Translations under genes and position numbers: made by a program
Notes under the pieces: model-generated
What the model saw: the letters and a program-made list of their open reading frames with translations, nothing else
Told to the model about the DNA's origin: nothing
Database searches by the model: none
Source: Actinomyces gerencseriae DSM 6844
GTDB taxonomy: Bacteria > Actinomycetota > Actinomycetes > Actinomycetales > Actinomycetaceae
Direction of reading: 5' to 3'
DNA: 64,000 nt
Assembly: GCF_000429265.1 (NCBI RefSeq)
Contig: NZ_AUBN01000009.1
Coordinates: 62,001-126,000 of the forward strand
In this document: positions 42,846-52,420 of the stretch, piece after piece
Numbering within the stretch: the first letter of the stretch is position 1
Layout of the letters: the number at the start of each line of letters is the position of its first letter

Positions 42846-44819
42846 ATGTCCTACAGCCGTTCCCCCCTTTCCCGTCCGGCCCACTCGGCCTCGGACGACT
42901 CCGCGTATCGTTCGGGAGCGCCTGTCGCCCTGGCGGCGGTCCTTCTGCTGCTTCTCGGCATCCTCTCCCCGTTGGGATCCGCCGGCGGCGCCCGTGCCGA
43001 TGAGTCGGCGCCGGCGACCCCGAGCGCCGGCGCCTCCCAGAGCTCCTCCAACACCGATTACGACACCTGGAGCGCTGTGGCCACGGCGGTCTCCTCCGAC
43101 CTCGACGAGGCGCTGACGCAGTACCAGTCCGGCAACACCGCAGGTGCTGCCGCGACGTTCCAGAAGGCGTACTCGATCAGCTACAGCGCCTCCAATATGG
43201 GAAACGTGGTTGAGAGCACCATCGGCCAGGACACCGCCACGGCGCAGCAGCAGGCCTTCACGGACCTGCGCACCCAGGCCTACGCGACCGGCAATGATGC
43301 CGCGATCGCCGCCGCGGTGGCCTCCCTCAAGACCTCCCTCACCGACTCCGCCACCACGCTCGACGCCACCGGCTCCCTGGCCTCCCCTCGGGACTACGCG
43401 GCCGCCCAGGCGGCGACCATCGCCACTGAGCGCGCCGAGATCGAGGCCAACAGGAAAGATGTCAACGAGGGCCGTCAGGGCCGCACCTGGACCGAGGTCG
43501 CCGGCGAGATGACCCCGCTGATCGACCAGGCCGTGGACAAGGCGACCGGCGGTGACGGCCGGGCCGGCGCCGACCTGGTCAACAAGGCCTACTACGGGTA
43601 CTACGAGAAGCTCGGTTTCGAGAAGACCGTCATGGCGGCGATATCCGGCAACCGCGTCTCCCAGGTGGAGAATCAGTTCAAGGTCGTGCGCCAGGCGATG
43701 ATCAACGGCGCGGACGACTCGGAGGTGACCGCCGACGCCGAGAGCCTCAAGAGCATGCTCACCGAGGACGCGGCCATTCTCGACGGCGGGGCCGCGGCGA
43801 GCGTCAACCCGATCAAGGCCTTCCTCACCGGCTCCTTCGGCCAGGCGTTCATCATCCTGCTGCGCGAGGGCCTCGAGGCGATCCTCGTGGTGGCGGCCAT
43901 CATCGCCTACCTGATCAAGGCGGGAATGAAGGACCGCGTCAAGTTCATCTACGCCGGCATTCTTCTGGGTCTGGCCGGGTCCGGCGTCGTCGCCCTCCTC
44001 TTCGCCGTCCTGTACGACTCCGCGGACTCCCACCAGGAGGTCCTGGAGGGCGTCGTCGCACTCGTCGCCATGGCGATGCTGCTGTACATGAGCAACTGGA
44101 TGCTGTCCAAGTCCTCCACGTCCTCCTGGAACGCCTATATCAAGGGCCGGACCAAGGCGTCGATCTCCACCGGGGGCTTCTGGGCCCTGGCGTCCCTCTC
44201 ATTCCTCGCGGTCTTCCGCGAGGGCGCGGAGACCGTCCTGTTCTACGAGGCCCTGTTCACCATGAACCCCTCCGGATCGGCAGGCATCTGGCAGGGCTTC
44301 GCCGCCGCCGCGGTCTGCCTGGTGGGGATCTTCCTGCTCATCCGCTTCACCAGCGTCAAGATCCCGCTGCGCCCCTTCTTCGCCATCACCAGTGTCATCA
44401 TGGCGGTCCTCGTCGTCATCTTCGCGGGCGGCGGCGTCCACGCCCTCGTCGAGGGCGATGTCGTGCCCGCCTCCTATGTGCCCGGCTGGCCCACGTACGA
44501 CTACCTCGGGCTCTACCCGTACAAGCAGACCGTGGTCGCTCAGGTGGTCATGGCCATTGTCGTCATCGCCCTGTTCATCGTCTCCGCGGTGCGCCGGCGC
44601 CGTGATGACGGAGTCGGGGCGGTGGCGAAGGAGGACAAGGAGAACGGGGCGTCCGAGGTGGTCGCGTCCGCCCCGTCGGCCGATAGTGCCCCGGCCGCGG
44701 ATGCGAATGACTCGGATGACTCAGCGGATTCGGAGGGCCCAGGGAGTTCGGAGGGCACGGCGACGTTGCCCGACGATCCCTCCTCGGATTCCTCCTCCTC
44801 ATCGGGCGAGGAGGACTGA
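42846..44819 (+). CDS. FTR1 family iron permease with extracytoplasmic sensor-like domain
   Basis: This 657-residue protein has a signal peptide (to about GGARADES) and an extracytoplasmic region of about 270 residues with two related helical repeats (around TFQKAYSISYSASNMG and LVNKAYYGYYEKLGFE). Seven hydrophobic helices carry both FTR1 ferroxidase-coupled motifs, REGLEA and REGAET. The C-terminal tail is acidic. FTR1 proteins import iron, here together with the P19 protein encoded next, as in FetM-FetP and the Campylobacter P19 locus. The ATG at 42846 was chosen to begin the signal peptide. An iron-box half and a promoter lie upstream. Confidence 0.9.
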   Translation: MSYSRSPLSRPAHSASDDSAYRSGAPVALAAVLLLLLGILSPLGSAGGARADESAPATPSAGASQSSSNTDYDTWSAVATAVSSDLDEALTQYQSGNTAGAAATFQKAYSISYSASNMGNVVESTIGQDTATAQQQAFTDLRTQAYATGNDAAIAAAVASLKTSLTDSATTLDATGSLASPRDYAAAQAATIATERAEIEANRKDVNEGRQGRTWTEVAGEMTPLIDQAVDKATGGDGRAGADLVNKAYYGYYEKLGFEKTVMAAISGNRVSQVENQFKVVRQAMINGADDSEVTADAESLKSMLTEDAAILDGGAAASVNPIKAFLTGSFGQAFIILLREGLEAILVVAAIIAYLIKAGMKDRVKFIYAGILLGLAGSGVVALLFAVLYDSADSHQEVLEGVVALVAMAMLLYMSNWMLSKSSTSSWNAYIKGRTKASISTGGFWALASLSFLAVFREGAETVLFYEALFTMNPSGSAGIWQGFAAAAVCLVGIFLLIRFTSVKIPLRPFFAITSVIMAVLVVIFAGGGVHALVEGDVVPASYVPGWPTYDYLGLYPYKQTVVAQVVMAIVVIALFIVSAVRRRRDDGVGAVAKEDKENGASEVVASAPSADSAPAADANDSDDSADSEGPGSSEGTATLPDDPSSDSSSSSGEED

Positions 44820-44945
44820 GTGCCATCGAGTGCTCCGGCCGATCGCCGGCGCATCCTTCGAACTTTCCGGTCCGGTCCTGGAACCCGGCCGGGAGACCGA
44901 CGCCCGTCGCCCGACGTCGCGTCCCACCACCAGCAAGGAACTCTC

Positions 44946-45563
44946 ATGCGTACCAAACTCAAGCTCGTGAGCGCCATCGGTGCCCTCGTCCTCGCCGGGA
45001 GCATCGGCCTGGCCGGCTGCAGCTCCAACAAGCCGGCCGACTCGGCCACCGAGCAGGCGGAGGACTCCGGCGCAGGCTTCCAGGAGTACCCCGTCGGCGA
45101 CGACCAGCCCGCCCCCGGTAACAACGGCGTCAACGAGCTCAATGTCTCCGTCGTCTACTTCCAGCCCGTGGACATGGAGCCCGCCGGCATGGGGCTGAAG
45201 GCCGCCGACGCCTCGGTCCATTTGGAGGCCGATATCACCGGTCACGCGGACAACGACCTGGGCTACGGGGTGGGCGACTTCGTCCCCGGCCTGAAGGTGG
45301 ACTACACCATTGTCAACAAGTCCAGCGGCGAGACCGTCTCCGAGGGCACGTTCATGCAGATGAACGCCTCCGATGGTCCGCACTACGGGGCCAATATCAA
45401 GTTGCCCGGCGCCGGTGAGTACACCCTGACCCTGAAGATCCACTCCCCGGCCGAGAATGGCTGGATGCTCCATGTCGACGAGGAGACCGGTGTCAAGGGC
45501 CGGTTCTGGACCGAGCCCATCGAGCTGAGCCGGGACTGGGACTACACGGCGGACGAGTGGTGA
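44946..45563 (+). CDS. P19-type periplasmic iron/copper-binding lipoprotein (FetP-like)
   Basis: The 205-residue protein has a lipobox GLAGC at residues 22-26 or so and then a P19 (Tpd) domain. YFQPVDMEPAGMG, ASVHLEADITGHADN, GPHYGANIKLPG and GWMLHVDEETG supply the His, Met and acidic residues of the family metal site. P19 proteins bind Cu and Fe as dimers and hand iron to FTR1. AAGGA precedes the ATG, 126 bases after the FTR1 stop. A strong hairpin follows the gene. Confidence 0.88.
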   Translation: MRTKLKLVSAIGALVLAGSIGLAGCSSNKPADSATEQAEDSGAGFQEYPVGDDQPAPGNNGVNELNVSVVYFQPVDMEPAGMGLKAADASVHLEADITGHADNDLGYGVGDFVPGLKVDYTIVNKSSGETVSEGTFMQMNASDGPHYGANIKLPGAGEYTLTLKIHSPAENGWMLHVDEETGVKGRFWTEPIELSRDWDYTADEW

Positions 45564-45657
45564 GTCGCGAGGTCCCGACGCGAGCCGGGGCGCCCGCCAC
45601 CCGTCGCGAACCTGGCGGTTCGGGTTGACGTGGGGCGAGGCTCCGGGAGGTCTGCGG

Positions 45658-45683
45658 GCCGGCCGCGCTCCGGCGCGGCCGGC
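45658..45683 (+). terminator. very strong hairpin inside the iron operon
   Basis: An 11-bp all-G/C stem (GCCGGCCGCGC with its complement) closes a TCCG loop. It lies 95 bases after the P19 gene and 125 bases before the next gene, so it may be a partial terminator setting the ratio of FTR1/P19 to downstream proteins. Confidence 0.6.
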
Positions 45684-45807
45684 ATCCGGGGCCAGCCCGG
45701 GGCCGATCCCGCTCGGTCGGCCGCATCCCGCCGTCGAGACGGCTCATAGGCAGTCGGACAAGTGGGCAGCACAGCAGCAGCACAGCACCTGAAGGGATTG
45801 ATCGGAC

Positions 45808-47076
45808 ATGCTGGCACGTTTCGTCTCCGTTGTGGGCGGGATGACACTGCCGTTCCTGCTCTACGCCGCTCTCGCCGTCGTGCTCGGGCCGCCTCGGCCC
45901 GAGGGATGGCCGCGTGCGAGCCGCCGCCGCCTGATCGCCTCCGCCACGGGGCTCACCGCCGGGGCGGTCTTCGCGGCGCTGCGCGCCACGGTTGTCATCA
46001 CCTCTCGCACAGCGGTCAACATCCCGACGCTCGTGGCCTGCGTGATCACCGACGTCGTCATGCTCGCGGTGCTGGTCGCGCTCGTCGTCCGCCCCTCCCG
46101 GGGCTGGGAGGGGCGCTTCGCCCCGGTCGCCAACGCGGTCGCCTGCCTCACCCTCGCACTCGCATTCTTCCGCGCCGTGCCGGAGACGATCCTTCAGCTC
46201 ACGGCCTTCATCGAGCCCGGTGAGGCGATCTTCACCTCGGACATGCTGCTGCGCGTCCTCGGCTTCCTGTGCGCCTGGGCCGCCATCGCCGTCTTCGCCT
46301 TCATCTACTACCGGGCCTGCCGGCGCTCGCCCGTCATCCTCACCCGCATCACGGTGGTCGTCTTCGGCCTGCTGTTCGTGGTGGCCCACATCACCGCGCT
46401 GGCCTCGCTCCTCCACGCCACGCACCGCGTCCAGTTCCATGGGCGCGCCTTCCGCGTCGTGGTCTGGCTGACCAACAACTCCGAGGGCCTGCTCCTGCTT
46501 CTGACGGCGGCGGTCCTCCTCGTCCCCATGCTCGTCGCCTTCGCGGCCACGCTGCGCCGAGTGCCCGAGCAGCCCAACCCCGCCCGCCTGCGTCACGAGG
46601 TCGCCGAGCGCCGCCGCTCCCGCCGCTGGGTGCTGGCCTCCGCGCTCGGCTTCGGGGCCCTTGTGGCGACCCGCACCGTCGCGGTCGCCAAGGTCAACGA
46701 AGTGCCGACGCTCTCACCGCCCGAGCCCTACGAGATCGCGGACGGCAACGCCGTCGTCGCCCTCGCGGACATCAGCGACGGGCACCTGCACCGCTTCGCC
46801 TACGATGCGAGCGGTACGGAGGTCCGCTTCATCACGATCCTCAAGAACGGGGGCGCCTACGGCGTGGGCCTCGACGCCTGCGAGAACTGCGGTCCCGCCG
46901 GCTACTTCGAGAAGGACGGCAAGATCATTTGCAAACGCTGCGACGTCGCCATCAACCCGGCCACCATCGGCTTCAAGGGCGGATGCAACCCGATTCCGAT
47001 CGACTTCACGGTCGACGGCGGGAGCCTGATGGTCCCCACCTCGGCTCTGGACCAGTCGGCGAAGATCTTCGCATGA
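45808..47076 (+). CDS. DUF2318 membrane protein of the FTR1/P19 iron locus
   Basis: This 422-residue protein has about eight hydrophobic helices (residues 1-300) followed by an external DUF2318 domain with the cysteine-rich pattern CENCGPAGYF, ICKRCDVAIN and GGCNPIPI. DUF2318 proteins occur beside FTR1, P19 and FtsX-like permeases in other bacteria and are thought to handle iron or electrons. The cysteines suggest a metal or redox site. The ATG at 45808 has AAGGGA upstream, and the stop lies 34 bases before the first permease gene. Confidence 0.85.
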   Translation: MLARFVSVVGGMTLPFLLYAALAVVLGPPRPEGWPRASRRRLIASATGLTAGAVFAALRATVVITSRTAVNIPTLVACVITDVVMLAVLVALVVRPSRGWEGRFAPVANAVACLTLALAFFRAVPETILQLTAFIEPGEAIFTSDMLLRVLGFLCAWAAIAVFAFIYYRACRRSPVILTRITVVVFGLLFVVAHITALASLLHATHRVQFHGRAFRVVVWLTNNSEGLLLLLTAAVLLVPMLVAFAATLRRVPEQPNPARLRHEVAERRRSRRWVLASALGFGALVATRTVAVAKVNEVPTLSPPEPYEIADGNAVVALADISDGHLHRFAYDASGTEVRFITILKNGGAYGVGLDACENCGPAGYFEKDGKIICKRCDVAINPATIGFKGGCNPIPIDFTVDGGSLMVPTSALDQSAKIFA

Positions 47077-47110
47077 CCCGTCGCCCTGCTCGTCCTCAGG
47101 AGGAGTGCTG

Positions 47111-48400
47111 ATGTTCTTCACCCGGCTCCTGTCCCGCTCCTTCACCCGTCAGCCGCGTCGCCGCGGTCTCATCGCGCTCACCGTGGCCCTGTCCACCGCG
47201 ATCTCGGTGGCGATGCTCGGCGTGGTCCTCGACGTGGGCGACAAGCTCAACGCCGAGCTCACCACGTACGGCTCCAACATCGTCGTCCAGCCCAAGGCCG
47301 ACGCCGTCGTCTCCGGCCTGTACGAGACCGGCGGCGAGTCCGAGCCGACCTCCTTCCTCAAGGAGGACGAGGTCGGCAACATCAAGACGATCTTCTGGGC
47401 GTACAACATCGTCGATTTCGCTCCGTCGCTCACCGCGCGCCTCGATGCGTCCTCCGGCTCGACCGATGGCGGCACGGTGCGCGTCAACGGCACCTGGTTC
47501 AACAAGGACCTGTCGCTATCGACCGGCGAGAGCGTGACCGCGGGCGTGACCACCCTGCGCTCCTGGTGGGATCTCAAGGGATCCTGGCCCGCGGACGACG
47601 CCGATGAGGCGGTCGTGGGCTCCAAGCTCGCCTCTCAGCTGGGCGTTCACGAGGGGGACACCGTCGCCCTGGCCGGTGCGACCGGCACGAGGGAGCTCAC
47701 CGTCACCGGCGTCTACACCTCCGGCGACGATGACGACAAGACTCTCTACGCCCCCCTCGCCGTCGTGCAGGACCTCTCCGATCACGCCGGGCAGGTGGCG
47801 AAGATCGAGGTCAAGGCCCTGACCACCCCGGAGAACGAGCTGTCCCGCAAGGCCGCCGCGAACCCCAAGCTCCTGTCCCAGGCGGACTGGGAGACCTGGT
47901 ACTGCACCGCCTACCCGTCCTCGATCGCCTACCAGATCGAGGAGGTCGTCACCGGCTCGGTCGCCAAGCAGGTCCGTCAGGTGGCCGCCGTCGAGGGCAA
48001 CGTCCTGGAGAAGACTCAGGCGCTCATGATCCTCATGACCGGACTGTCCCTCGTGGCCGCGGCTCTCGCCGTCGCCTCGCTGACGACCGCCTCCCTCGTG
48101 GAGCGCACGGGCGAGTTCGCCCTCCTGAAGGCCATCGGCGCCTCCTCGACCTCCGTCATCAGGCTGATCCTGGGGGAGACCGCCGTGATCGGAGTGGTCG
48201 GCCTGGCGGTCGGCTCCGCGGTCGGCTCCGGCTTGTCACAGGTGATCGGGAAGATCGTCTTCGGCTCGACGATCACCATGCGGCCGATGGTGTTCGTCCT
48301 GGTCACCCTGCTCATCGCCGTCGTCCTCCTGCTGGCGACCGCCTCCTCGATGCGGTCCATCCTGCGCATCCAGCCGGCCACGGCCCTGCACCGGAGGTGA
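47111..48400 (+). CDS. FtsX-like ABC permease 1 of the iron locus
   Basis: This 429-residue protein has the MacB/FtsX layout: one N-terminal helix (LIALTVALSTAISVAMLGVVLDVG), a large external domain (about residues 45-290) and three C-terminal helices starting at ALMILMTGLSLVAAALAVASL. AGGAGG lies 6-7 bases before the ATG at 47111, which is therefore preferred over the GTG at 47105. A second permease and an ATPase follow, together forming a type VII-like ABC complex that moves no solute through its helices but may work the extracytoplasmic partners. Confidence 0.85.
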   Translation: MFFTRLLSRSFTRQPRRRGLIALTVALSTAISVAMLGVVLDVGDKLNAELTTYGSNIVVQPKADAVVSGLYETGGESEPTSFLKEDEVGNIKTIFWAYNIVDFAPSLTARLDASSGSTDGGTVRVNGTWFNKDLSLSTGESVTAGVTTLRSWWDLKGSWPADDADEAVVGSKLASQLGVHEGDTVALAGATGTRELTVTGVYTSGDDDDKTLYAPLAVVQDLSDHAGQVAKIEVKALTTPENELSRKAAANPKLLSQADWETWYCTAYPSSIAYQIEEVVTGSVAKQVRQVAAVEGNVLEKTQALMILMTGLSLVAAALAVASLTTASLVERTGEFALLKAIGASSTSVIRLILGETAVIGVVGLAVGSAVGSGLSQVIGKIVFGSTITMRPMVFVLVTLLIAVVLLLATASSMRSILRIQPATALHRR

Positions 48401-48405
48401 GACGC

Positions 48406-49773
48406 GTGCCCCGCAAGAACCGTCCCATGACGAACCGACGCATGTTCGTCACCATGCTCCTCGGCTCCATGCTTCGGCGCCGCAGCCGGGTGCTAGTGGC
48501 CGTCCTGTCCTCCGCTGTCGGCGCGGCGACGCTGTTCTGCCTCGCCGCGGTCTGCCTGGCCGTGCCCGGGCAGATGAGCGCCCAGATGCGCCAGTTCGGC
48601 GCCAATCTCATCGTCGTCCCGGTCTCCGCCGACGGCAGTGCCGCACGGGTCGATCAGGACGCCGTCGACGCCGCCACCGGCGCCATCTCCGCGGCCACCG
48701 GCACCGCGGCGGATGAGGTGGCCACCGCCTCGTACCGCTACGAGACGGTCCGCATCAACAAGAGCCCGTACATGGTGGCGGGCATCGACACCGATCGGGT
48801 CAGGACCCTCAACGGGCACTGGGAGGTCCGGGGCGACTGGCCGACCCAGGGCGAGGTGCTCGTCGGCCTCGACGTCGCCAATGCCGCCGCCCTGACGGTC
48901 GGGTCCCGCGTGAGCGCCGAGTACCTCTCCAGCGACAACCTGCAGCTCGTCGCGGGCGATTCCGGCGCCGCCGGTGGGACGCCCCCGCCCTCCTCCGCGG
49001 CCCCCGCCCCGACTCGCGCAGCAGCCTCCGGCGAGACTCCGACCGCGGTTCCCACGGCGATCCCGACCGCCGCCCCGACCGGCTCCAGCGGGGCGACCCC
49101 CGGTTCGGGCTCGGACGGTTCGACCGCCGCCAACCAGGTCGAGTGGAGAGTCGCCGGCATCGTGGACACCGGCGGCGATGAGGACGACATCATCTACGCG
49201 AACGGGGCGGACGTGGACGCCCTCACGGGCGTCGCGAATGCCGGGTACGACGTCGTCGAGTACTCGGTGGACACCTCCTCGACCCCCATGCCCTCCGTGG
49301 TCGAGGCCGTGGACTCCTCCCACGACGGCATCCAGGCGGAGCCGGTCTCCAAGATCACCTCCGGCGACACTCGCATCATCACCATGCTCAACACCCTCTT
49401 CTGGGTGGTCTCGCTCGTCGTCCTCGCACTCACCCTCGTCGGCGTGTCCACGACGATGACCGTCATCGTCTCCGAGCGGCGGAACGAGATCGGCCTGCGC
49501 AAGGCCCTGGGGGCCTCCGGGCGTGCGATCAGCCTCGAGTTCTACTCCCAGGCGGCCGCTCTCGGAGCCGTCGGCGGCGTCATCGGCACGGCGGTCGGGT
49601 ACGGCCTGGCCGTGGCCGTGGCCGTCGGCGTCTTCGGGCAGACCATCGGCTTCACCTGGTGGCTGGCGGTGCTCGCGGTCCTCATGACGGCGGTCGTCGC
49701 CGTCATCGCCTCGTACTCCCCGGTGCGCCGAGCCTCGCGCATCGACCCCGCGCTCGTCCTGAGAGAGGAATGA
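48406..49773 (+). CDS. FtsX-like ABC permease 2 of the iron locus
   Basis: The protein of about 455 residues has the same architecture as its neighbour: one N-terminal helix, an external domain and three C-terminal helices (from LFWVVSLVVLALTLVGVSTTM). The external domain carries a low-complexity Pro/Ala/Thr/Ser/Gly insertion at about residues 185-245. GGAGG lies 8 bases before the GTG at 48406; a GTG at 48397 overlaps the previous stop and is an alternative, as is ATG 48427. The stop is 1 base before the ATPase start. Confidence 0.83.
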   Translation: MPRKNRPMTNRRMFVTMLLGSMLRRRSRVLVAVLSSAVGAATLFCLAAVCLAVPGQMSAQMRQFGANLIVVPVSADGSAARVDQDAVDAATGAISAATGTAADEVATASYRYETVRINKSPYMVAGIDTDRVRTLNGHWEVRGDWPTQGEVLVGLDVANAAALTVGSRVSAEYLSSDNLQLVAGDSGAAGGTPPPSSAAPAPTRAAASGETPTAVPTAIPTAAPTGSSGATPGSGSDGSTAANQVEWRVAGIVDTGGDEDDIIYANGADVDALTGVANAGYDVVEYSVDTSSTPMPSVVEAVDSSHDGIQAEPVSKITSGDTRIITMLNTLFWVVSLVVLALTLVGVSTTMTVIVSERRNEIGLRKALGASGRAISLEFYSQAAALGAVGGVIGTAVGYGLAVAVAVGVFGQTIGFTWWLAVLAVLMTAVVAVIASYSPVRRASRIDPALVLREE

Positions 49774-49774
49774 C

Positions 49775-50605
49775 ATGCTGCTCCAGCTGTCCCACGTCTA
49801 CAAGATCTACGGCGAGCTCCACGCCGTGGACGACCTCAGTCTCGACGTCGAGCGGGGGGAGTGGCTCGCGGTCGTCGGCTCCTCGGGGTCGGGCAAGACC
49901 ACCCTGATGAACATCATCGGCTGCATGGACACGCCCACGAAGGGCACGGTCACCCTCGACGGGCGCGAGCTCGGACGCCTCAACGCCTCCCAGCTCACCG
50001 ATATCCGCAAGAACGTCATCGGACTGGTCTTCCAGCAGTTCCATCTCATCCCGCACCTCACGGCCATCGAGAACGTCATGGTGGCGCAGTACTACCACTC
50101 CATGACCGATGAGAAGGAGGCCATGGAGGCGCTGGAGAACGTGGGGCTGGGGGACCGCGCCCGTCACCTGCCGTCCCAGCTCTCCGGGGGCGAGCAACAG
50201 CGGGTGTGCATCGCCCGCGCCCTCATCAACCATCCCGAGATCGTCCTCGCGGACGAGCCCACCGGGAATCTCGACGAGGCCAATGAACAGCTCGTCCTCG
50301 ACATCTTCCATCGTCTTCACGAGCAGGGCACCACTCTCATCGTCGTCACCCATGACGCCCATGTCGCCTCCAACGCCCAGCGCGAGATCCTCCTCAACCA
50401 CGGTAGGCTCGTGGGGGAGAGGACCAATGGGACCGGGGAGACCCGACGCGAGCGCAGCATGCTCGACTTCAGCGGGGACGCCCCCGCGGAGCGGAGCGAC
50501 GCGACGGAGGACGGAGCCGAGGACGAGGCGCCCCCCGGGCAACCGGCGTCCTCCCGCCCCGCCGACGAGCGGGATCAGGAGGAGAACCAGGAGGAGCACG
50601 AGTGA
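49775..50605 (+). CDS. ABC transporter ATP-binding protein (LolD/MacB type) of the iron locus
   Basis: This 276-residue ATPase has Walker [10 protein letters not shown] (about residues 36-44), the MacB/LolD-type Q-loop [16 protein letters not shown], signature LSGGEQQRV, Walker [12 protein letters not shown] and switch His in VVTHDAHV. A 50-residue acidic, Glu/Asp-rich tail follows the core, which is unusual. It energises the two FtsX-like permeases. Its stop overlaps the GTG of the FMN-binding lipoprotein gene. Confidence 0.9.
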   Translation: MLLQLSHVYKIYGELHAVDDLSLDVERGEWLAVVGSSGSGKTTLMNIIGCMDTPTKGTVTLDGRELGRLNASQLTDIRKNVIGLVFQQFHLIPHLTAIENVMVAQYYHSMTDEKEAMEALENVGLGDRARHLPSQLSGGEQQRVCIARALINHPEIVLADEPTGNLDEANEQLVLDIFHRLHEQGTTLIVVTHDAHVASNAQREILLNHGRLVGERTNGTGETRRERSMLDFSGDAPAERSDATEDGAEDEAPPGQPASSRPADERDQEENQEEHE

Positions 50606-51150
50606 GCGCGCGCATCGCAGCAGCCCTCATGACGCGCAGATCCGTCGCAGCGGCGGGCGCCGCCCTGGCGGTGGTCGGTCTGGCCGCCTGCGGCGGCCGG
50701 GGCGCGACCCCCGGCAGTGACGAGTACGCGGGCAGGGCGCAGACCGCCAACCCGACCCGCTCCGCTGCGCCGGCGAGCGAGGCCGCGGCCGCGGCCGCGA
50801 GCCCCACGGGAGGTCCCTACGCCGACGGCACCTACACGCAGTCGGAGTCCTACGGCGTGGTCGACGGCATCATCGAGGAGGACTCGATCGACGTCTCCCT
50901 GACGCTGGAGTCCGGATACATCACCGGGGTGAGCATCACCGGGCACCCCTTCGCATCCAGGTCCGACGAGTACATCAACGACTTCTCCCAGGAGATCGAT
51001 GGCGCCGTCGTCGGCCGCAGCGTGGAGGACGCCCACGTCACCGCGCTCGCGGGCGCCTCCAAGACCTCCGCCGCCTACAACGACGCCGTTGACGCCATCG
51101 CCGTCGAAGCCCGTACCGCGGCCGCTACGACCGCGTCCACCCCTCAGTAG
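50602..51150 (+). CDS. FMN-binding domain lipoprotein (probable covalent flavoprotein)
   Basis: This 182-residue protein has an N-terminal signal with lipobox GLAAC, a short Ala/Pro-rich spacer and an FMN-binding (PF04205-like) domain: GPYADGTYTQSESYG, ESGYITGVSITGHP and the flavinylation-type sequence LAGASKTSAAYNDAV (Ser153, Thr155). ApbE attaches FMN at such a Ser/Thr. Located last in the iron operon and opposite apbE, it is probably an external ferric reductase or electron carrier. GTG start overlaps the ATPase stop. Confidence 0.83.
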   Translation: MSARIAAALMTRRSVAAAGAALAVVGLAACGGRGATPGSDEYAGRAQTANPTRSAAPASEAAAAAASPTGGPYADGTYTQSESYGVVDGIIEEDSIDVSLTLESGYITGVSITGHPFASRSDEYINDFSQEIDGAVVGRSVEDAHVTALAGASKTSAAYNDAVDAIAVEARTAAATTASTPQ

Positions 51151-51223
51151 CGCACCCAGAGACCCCGGCGGTCCGGGAGCGGTCCGCCCGCGCACCGATC
51201 TCCGGAGACAGGAGAGGAACCGA

Positions 51224-52285
51224 GTGGGCCGTCCCCGTGTCCCAGTCATCGCACTCACCGGTTACCTCGGGGCCGGCAAGACCACGCTCCTCAACCACCT
51301 TCTGCGCACCCCGGGGGCCCGCCTGGGGGTCGTCGTCAACGACTTCGGCGACATCAACGTCGACGCCGCCCTTGTGACCGGGGAAGTCGACGAGCCCGCC
51401 TCCGTCGCGGGCGGCTGCCTGTGCTGCATGCCCGATGCCGGTGGGCTGGAGACCGCCCTGGAGCGCCTGACGGCGGCCCGTCCCGACCTGGACGCCATCC
51501 TCATCGAGGCCTCGGGACTGGCCGAGCCGCCCAACCTGGTCAGGCTCCTGCGCTCGGCGGGGTCGCGTCGCGTGCGCTACGCGGGCCTCATCGACGTCGT
51601 CGATGCGGTCAACGACGAGCGCACCGCCGACAGCGCCAGCGGTGCCCCACCGGCGCGCTACCGCGCCGCGACCCTCGTCGTCGTGACCAAGACCGACCTG
51701 CTCGGCGCCGACGAGCGTCACCGCGTCCGCGCGCGTGTGACCCGCCGTGTCCGCTCGCGCAATCCGCGGGCGCTCGTCATCGAGGCCGACCGCGGTCGAA
51801 TCGACCCGCTCCTGGTGATGGACGTGGCCCAGGAGACCGCGCCCCCGGACGAGCTGCCCCTGGCCGAGCTCACCCGGCTGGCGCGCGCCGAGGCGCACGG
51901 CGACCGTCACCACGCTCATGCCGACTCCCTCACCGTTGCCGCCCCGCTGCCCGTCTCGCCGGGCCCCCTGGCCGATCTGCTGGAGAGCCCGCCGGCCGAC
52001 GCCTACCGGCTCAAGGGCGTCCTCGACGTCGCCACCGGCACCGGTTGGTCGCAGGCCCCCCTCGGAGCACGGCGGATGGTCGTCAACGTTGTCGCCGGGC
52101 AGGTGCACCTGGAAGCCGGACGGTCGACGCGCGACACCCGACTGGGGCTGGTCGCCATCGGAGCTCACCTCGGCGATGACGTGCGCCCCCGCCTGGAGGA
52201 TGCGCTGAGGCCCGCCGGGCGACCGCCCGTCCCCGCCCATGCGGCCCGCCTGGATCGCATACGCCGACGCAGCCGAGGCATATGA
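51224..52285 (+). CDS. COG0523 (CobW/G3E) metal-chaperone GTPase
   Basis: This 353-residue GTPase has Walker A GYLGAGKTT (about residues 13-21), the metal-binding CxCC motif in GGCLCCM, Walker B-like IEASGLAEP and TKTDLL for guanine recognition. A His-rich stretch (HGDRHHAHADS) follows, then the CobW C-terminal domain. Such proteins deliver Zn, Co or Fe to client enzymes. The GTG at 51224 has GGAGAGG upstream. It follows the iron locus by 73 bases, so an iron or zinc role is plausible, but the metal is unknown. Confidence 0.85.
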   Translation: MGRPRVPVIALTGYLGAGKTTLLNHLLRTPGARLGVVVNDFGDINVDAALVTGEVDEPASVAGGCLCCMPDAGGLETALERLTAARPDLDAILIEASGLAEPPNLVRLLRSAGSRRVRYAGLIDVVDAVNDERTADSASGAPPARYRAATLVVVTKTDLLGADERHRVRARVTRRVRSRNPRALVIEADRGRIDPLLVMDVAQETAPPDELPLAELTRLARAEAHGDRHHAHADSLTVAAPLPVSPGPLADLLESPPADAYRLKGVLDVATGTGWSQAPLGARRMVVNVVAGQVHLEAGRSTRDTRLGLVAIGAHLGDDVRPRLEDALRPAGRPPVPAHAARLDRIRRRSRGI

Positions 52286-52408
52286 GCCGCCGTCCGAGCT
52301 GATGTACCGTCTCGAGCGCCGATCCATCAGGTCCGATTCCCGGCTCCGCTCGCGGCGAGAGTGGCCCCCACCATGGCCTGCGAACTCCGCGACGCCGGTC
52401 AGGACGGT

Positions 52409-52414
52409 TAGGCT
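52409..52414 (+). promoter_or_regulatory. -10 element for the YbjN-miaA group
   Basis: TAGGCT ends 7 bases before the ATG at 52421. Confidence 0.45.
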
Positions 52415-52420
52415 GGATCT

